A stretch of DNA of 11,556 bases from Dictyocoela muelleri (lineage: Eukaryota > Microsporidia), in contig SDVU01000653.1 in NCBI GenBank assembly GCA_016256075.1, positions 1-11,556 of the forward strand, read 5' to 3'. Shown piece after piece: positions 7,705 to 11,556 of the stretch. The translations under genes were made by a program, and so were the position numbers. The number at the start of each line of letters is the position of its first letter. The stretch's first letter is position 1. The notes below the pieces were generated by a model, which made no database searches, was not told the DNA's origin, and worked only from the letters and a program-made list of their open reading frames with translations.

Positions 7705-8209
7705 TTCCCGTCTTCATTAACGATTCGAGAGTCAATGGCTTGATAGACACGGGTTCAGCAGAGAACTTTATCTCGAAAGGGTTCGTGGAAACCTCTGAAC
7801 TGATGCCAGTTTCCTTACCTATACCTCAAACAACAGAAATAGCAAACGGCGAGACGTCGAAATCAATGAGGAAATAAATTTGAGTTTTAAATTGGAAAAT
7901 GATAAAAATAATCTATATATGTCTAAATTCTATGTTTTACCAAACCCTAATAAACATGCGATTCTAGGAATGCGATTTTTGATTGAAAATAAAGCTGTCA
8001 TAAATTTAAAAGAAGGATACATTTCACTAGACGGCTCTGAATATGAAATTGACGTAGGAATAGTTGAAAAAAGTTTTGATAACGAAATTGTAGATAAAAC
8101 AAAAACGTACTCTCTCGATGAATTTGAAAATAAAATTTTTAATTTGATAAGAACAGTGAAAAAATCAAACCCGGTATTGGATCTGTTCTCGCTAAAAACG
8201 ACAAATTAA
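7705..8209 (+). pseudogene. Aspartic protease region of the gypsy fossil
   Basis: The retroviral-type protease active site D-T-G-S-A lies at 7746-7760 in the context NGLIDTGSAENFI. Further on, NKHAILGMRFLIENKAVINL matches the I-L-G-M-D-F-L segment that closes gypsy protease domains. In intact family members this enzyme cleaves the gag-pol polyprotein. Broken fossil. Confidence 0.8.
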
Positions 8210-8786
8210 TAGGTATATTTAGTTCTAAATTCATTGGTTCCGAAGAAAATTATTCTGTGGTCGAAAAAGAAGTACTGGCTATTATAAAATCACTAAAGCA
8301 TATAAATCATTAATGTATAATTCCAAAATATATATCTTAACTGATAACAAAAATCTGACTTTTATCGGTGAGTTGACAAAAAGGATTGAAAGATGGAAAT
8401 TAACTATTGAAGAGTATGACTATACGTTATTACATGTGAATGGAAGCGATAACGAATATGCAGATTCACTTTCAAGATTATATTTGATACCTAATAAGAC
8501 ACTGCGGTTTGACGAGCACCTTTTAGAAATAAATATTAATACACTTGATAAGATTAAGAGAAATCTGAATTTAAAATATAAGAATACTAATGAAACATGT
8601 TTTGAAATATCAAATGAATTTATTAGAAAAATTCATGACGACCTAGTACATCCCGGTTATACTAAACTTATAATGACCTTAAAAAACTATTTTCAAATAC
8701 CTAACATGCGTAAAATTATTGACGAGATTTGTTCAAAATGTCATATATGCAATATATCTAAAGACCTCAATAATAAAACGGAATAA
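8170..8786 (+). pseudogene. RNase H and integrase zinc-binding regions of the gypsy fossil
   Basis: The RNase H part shows FSSKFIGSEENYSVVEKEVL, TDNKNLTF, RIERWKLTIEEYDY and HVNGSDNEYADSLSR, all standard blocks of Ty3/gypsy RNase H. Downstream, the integrase zinc-binding (H2C2) motif is visible as HDDLVHPG, then CSKCHIC. In intact relatives these domains remove the RNA template and help the integrase grip the DNA ends. Fossil. Confidence 0.88.
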
Positions 8787-8803
8787 CAAAGAACGATTTA
8801 TCT

Positions 8804-9796
8804 GTGTTTAAGCCTAACGAATGTGTTGCTATCGATATAAAAGGTCCAATAAAAAACTGTCATTTTAAGGGAAAATTTCAAAATAAGTATTTTTATCTTT
8901 TGGTGATGACTGATCTTTTCTCTAGATACACAGAGACGGCCATCCTGAACAATATAACATCGAAATCGGTCGTAAAGGCGTTTGATAAAAAATGGATATC
9001 AATTCACGGTGCACCACTGAGTTGTTTGACCGACAATGGTCGGCAGTTTATTTCAGAAGAATTCGGGAATTTGTTAAAATTAAATGACATAAATCATGTG
9101 AAATCATCTCCAAATAATCCAACTGGTAATTCAATTGTTGAGAGAGTAAATAAAGACATAGGAAATGTACTTCGAATATCCATCAACCAGTCAATGAATT
9201 CTCTTATTAAAAATATATGGAAAAGAATTAATCTTAATGCCAACATAACAACAAATCATGCACCATATGAAGTATTCTTCAACGCGCCGAAATTCAAAAA
9301 CGTAAGTATGAAAATTCCAATTAATTATAAACAAATTATTGACAAGTTGAATCACAAAATAAAAACATTTAATGAATTTATGAAAAAGAAAAAAAAGGTT
9401 CATGAATATAAACAAGGAGATATGATTTATTTAAAAAAATTTTGTAGTGATAAAGTATGCCCCAAATGGCTAGGTCCATTTAAAGTGATAAATACATCAA
9501 AATCGAAAAATAACGTTCATATTGATAAAGGAAATAAAACTACCAGGACATCAATAAAGCATGTAAGACCATATAAGGGAGGGGAAGATGTAGCATCTGA
9601 CGCATCTGCTACTAATCTAATCGAAAATAAAAATCAAAGAGAAAATCTAGATAATAAATTCGAAGATGATGAAATTGATAAAATTGATGAAAATGGTGAA
9701 ATGATCAATTCTGGTGTTATTAGTGATGTAATTGATCAAATTGGCGAAAATCTTGATGAAAAAAAGGAAGGAAAGTTGTCAAAGAAAAATCAATGA
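8804..9796 (+). pseudogene. Integrase core and C-terminal module of the gypsy fossil
   Basis: This is the longest open stretch in the window, 330 residues. The catalytic triad D,D-35-E is present: D11 in AIDIKGP, D77 in LTDNGRQF and E113 in SIVERVN, with exactly 35 residues between the last two. A GPY/F-type module follows (KWLGPFKV, residues 221-228, then TSIKHVRPY). The tail is acidic, rich in Asp, Glu and Asn. The first codon is GTG; in this family integrase is released from a polyprotein, so no own start is expected. The end overlaps the polypurine tract and the first ~20 bases of the right LTR. Confidence 0.93.
9758..9775 (+). promoter_or_regulatory. Polypurine tract of the gypsy element
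   Basis: An uninterrupted 18-base purine run (GAAAAAAAGGAAGGAAAG) lies directly before TTGTC. This is the expected place of the plus-strand primer and fixes the probable start of the right LTR at TG 9777. Confidence 0.7.
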
Positions 9797-9906
9797 TTTT
9801 TCTTAAGGTATAAATAGCATGTAGGAATAACCCCAATGCGGAAACGTTTCGATCATTCAATATAGTCTTTTTTAACAAACCAGCTTGTTTTCGGAGGTTA
9901 CTCCAA
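9777..9906 (+). repeat. Right LTR of the gypsy element, about 130 bp
   Basis: It starts TGTC just after the polypurine tract and ends near CTCCA (9905). It holds a TATA box, TATAAATA at 9809-9816. The part homologous to the left end repeat begins at 9839, about 25-30 bp downstream of that box, where transcription should start. An LTR of ~130 bp is short for the family. Confidence 0.65.
9809..9816 (+). promoter_or_regulatory. TATA box in the right LTR
   Basis: TATAAATA is preceded by AAGG and followed by GCATG, at a suitable distance upstream of the repeated part of the LTR. The call is by consensus and position only. Confidence 0.5.
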
Positions 9907-9907
9907 T

Positions 9908-10404
9908 ATATACAGAACTAATGAAAATTTTAAAAAATTTGCCAAATATTTAATACATTTAGCTTACGTCCCTTTAAATTTAATTGAAAATGAATATGAA
10001 AAAATAAAAAAAATAAAGGGACTGATAAATATTTCTATAGTTTTTTAAATTATTTTGATAGTAATTTTATAGATAATAAGACGTTGATTAAAGATAAAAA
10101 ATTTTGGTCTGTTTATGAACGAGTAAAATCAGATATTTCGACCACTACAAACAGCTGTGAAGCGTACCACAAACATTTAAACGTTAATACGCAAATAAAA
10201 GCCAATCCCTTTACAAAACAATTAATTTACTACAAACAGAAGAGAAGGGGCTTAAACATAAAATCAACAATATGAAATTTGAAAATTTTAATTTTAAAAA
10301 ACGTGATAATAAGTGGAAAAAAAATTGTTGAAAATTTTGAATTTTATGAAGATTTAGAGTTTTACGAAGCTCTATCAAGGATTTTTGAGCTATGCTTGAA
10401 ATAA
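9908..10404 (+). pseudogene. MULE transposase relic, C-terminal part
   Basis: Translation gives NENFKKFAKYLIHLAYVPLN (9923 on), NYFDSNFIDNKTLI, then FWSVYERVKSDISTTTNSCE followed by AYHKHLN. This matches the end of Mutator-like (MULE) transposases, where A-L-A-F-V-P precedes W-x-x-Y-x-R and the T-N-N-x-x-E-x-W-H motif. Here the last reads TTNSCEAYH, with Tyr for Trp. The reading frame changes near 10045, again near 10240 and near 10325, and ends at TAA 10402. The catalytic N-terminal part is absent: the gypsy right LTR ends immediately upstream. No MULE termini were recognised. Confidence 0.78.
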
Positions 10405-10486
10405 ATATTTACATAAAAAAAATTTTCTATATTATCATAGTTGATCTTATTATTTGAATAAGGGTCATAAAATTAACCAAAAAATT

Positions 10487-11480
10487 GGATCAAGTTAAAT
10501 ATATACCCCAGGGGTAGTTATTTTACTTGTGTATTTTTTTAAATAACCAAAATGACAGTTTATGAGGGTTACTTACGAAATTTATTTGCTGGAAATTTAG
10601 AAGATATAATATTTTTTTTAAAATCAAAAGGTCTTTTGAAAAACTAGGTAAGATGTCTACACTGTAATCTTAATATGGCGTGGACTCAATCTCGAAAATT
10701 AAACGACAAATATGTTTGGAAGTGTACAAATAGTTGAGTGCACATTATAAAACTACAAAATCAATTAGGCCAGTCTCTTTTTTTCAAATACAAAAATATC
10801 ACTGCAAAATTGTTTGGAATTATTGTATCGGTTTTCCAAGGAGGAGAGGCTCTTTAAAGTTAAATATGAAATAACACTTAGCAAACCCACCATTTGTACC
10901 TTTTATAGTGCCCTTAGAAGCTTGTGTAGCCGATATATGAATGAAAACCCGATTAGTTTAGGAGTCCCAGGCATTATTTGTCAGGTTTATGAAAGTCTGT
11001 TTTTTTCATAAAGCTAAATATAATAGAGGACGCCGAAGAGAGAATAGAATTTGGGTATTTGGAATTTGTGATACTATTTTCGTCCCAGCAAAAGGTTACA
11101 TTCAAATAGTGAGTAATAGATCACCTGATGTATTATCGACAATAATTTCAATAGTTTGCGTGGAAGGGACAATAATTCATAGTTATGAGTGGAGATCATA
11201 CCGAAGACTTCAAGAAATGGGTTATCTTCACGAAACGGTGAATAACTGAAGAGAATTTATGAATAGAGAATCCGGAGTTCACACGCAGCATATTGAATCA
11301 TTTTGGTCAAAAATGAAAAAAAAGAGGGAAAGAGATGAAGGGAATCCGGAAAAATAAGCTTAATGATTATCTAAACGAGTATATGTGGCGAGATAATATA
11401 CAAGGATGCTCATTTCAAAAAGTGTCTTGTTCGGTATTATGCCCACCACTAATGTAGCTACCTTGGATTTGATTTTTTGA
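10487..11480 (+). mobile_element. Merlin DNA transposon relic, copy 3
   Basis: The left end GGATCAAGTTAAATATATAC followed by CCCAGG (10487-10512) aligns with the terminus of Merlin copy 2 (GGATCATAAGGAGATAATGC then CCCAGG). It lies 65 bp before the ATG of a Merlin transposase relic. The right end is less clear. Minus-strand sequence from about 11475 (ATCAAATCCAAGGTAGCTAC) shares ATCAA and GGTAG-TA with the left end, but with gaps. The right boundary is therefore approximate. Confidence 0.55.
10552..11457 (+). pseudogene. Broken ISXO2/IS1595-like (Merlin) transposase, copy 3
   Basis: From ATG 10552 to TAG 11455 the relic spans about 302 codons. Parts in order are: N-terminal segment NLEDIIFFLKSKGLLKN; zinc ribbon CLHCNLNMAW with VWKC; a DNA-binding stretch; GVPGIICQVYESLFF, where the first catalytic Asp reads Tyr (10988-10990); AKYNRGRRRENRIWVFGI, a signature block of ISXO2-like transposases; HSYEWRSYRRL, where the second Asp also reads Tyr (11184-11186); and ESGVHTQHIESFWSK with the catalytic Glu kept. 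The end is LNDYLNEYMWRDN. Breaks include TAG 10645, TGA 10735, a frame change after it, another in the T-run near 11000-11007, TGA 11247 and a late frame change near 11350. With two of three catalytic residues lost it cannot be active. Confidence 0.88.
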
Positions 11481-11556
11481 TTTTTTTTAATTTTTAACCC
11501 TTAATGGTTTGAAAAAATAAAAATTATTTTTAAAAATTTATTAAATAAAAATATTT
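11481..11556. other. AT-rich right edge
   Basis: Almost pure A/T sequence to the window end, with no feature seen. Confidence 0.5.

Larger units (their letters stand above)
6736..9906 (+). mobile_element. Ty3/gypsy LTR retrotransposon, broken fossil
   Basis: The parts appear in Ty3/gypsy order on the plus strand: gag-like region, aspartic protease, RNase H, integrase zinc-binding region, integrase core, then a GPF-type C-terminal module. Integrase following RNase H is what separates Ty3/gypsy from copia. The end repeats at 6736-6803 and 9839-9906 are 68 bp each and differ at four positions, which points to a fairly old insertion. The element is broken, with roughly half a dozen breaks, and is treated here only as a fossil. 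Foldback B touches its left end and a MULE fragment its right end. Confidence 0.9.

Noticed and set aside
9191-9415. Minus-strand open stretch
   Set aside because: It is antisense to the integrase core, and its F/I/Y-rich translation is what AT-rich antisense gives.
11431-11457. GGTATTATGCCCACC as the right terminus of Merlin copy 3
   Set aside because: It is the coding end of the transposase (SVLCPPLM then stop), and its orientation does not fit an inverted end.
1-11556. Bacterial origin, because ISXO2/IS1595 transposases are common in bacteria
   Set aside because: ZBED5-like hAT, Tc1, MULE and Ty3/gypsy sequences, LTR signals and extreme pseudogene content are eukaryotic, and no bacterial operon, Shine-Dalgarno context or bacterial gene is seen.
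1-11556. tRNA, rRNA or CRISPR array
   Set aside because: I saw no B-box GGTTCRANNCC-type sequence, no rRNA-like stretch and no evenly spaced direct repeats.

Overview
The window is very AT-rich eukaryotic DNA. Almost everything recognisable in it is decayed transposable-element sequence; I found no host gene, tRNA or rRNA. The mix (Merlin/ISXO2, ZBED5-like hAT, Tc1/mariner, MULE, Ty3/gypsy, foldback MITEs) and the AT bias fit a TE-rich microsporidian contig. That is an inference: another AT-rich eukaryote cannot be excluded without host genes.

Layout. 1-272: unassigned. 273-1832: a Merlin transposase relic (copy 1, minus strand) bracketed by two copies of a foldback repeat (A1, A2). 2205-3357: a second Merlin element with clear terminal inverted repeats and a full-length but broken transposase on the minus strand. 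3358-4504: AT-rich spacer with a perfect-looking hairpin and one pogo/Tc1-like terminus. 4505-4829: the C-terminal half of a Tc1 transposase (minus), cut off exactly where a hAT element starts. 4830-6399: hAT with a ZBED5/SCAND3-like transposase relic (plus). 6400-6736: a large, nearly perfect palindrome (foldback B). 6736-9906: a broken Ty3/gypsy LTR element (plus) with gag-like, protease, RNase H and integrase parts and very short LTRs. 9908-10404: the C-terminal part of a MULE transposase (plus). 10487-11480: a third Merlin copy (plus).

The elements do not form a pathway. They form a nest: hAT sits inside Tc1, foldback B interrupts the hAT gene, the gypsy element abuts both foldback B and a MULE fragment, and two foldbacks flank a Merlin copy. 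The most interesting signals are these: three full-length-sized but divergent Merlin relics whose left ends share a GGATCA-type start; a 25-nt hairpin tip that is almost identical in two foldbacks whose arms do not resemble each other; and loss of the same catalytic aspartate to tyrosine in two Merlin copies. All family calls come from reading motifs by eye, with no database search.
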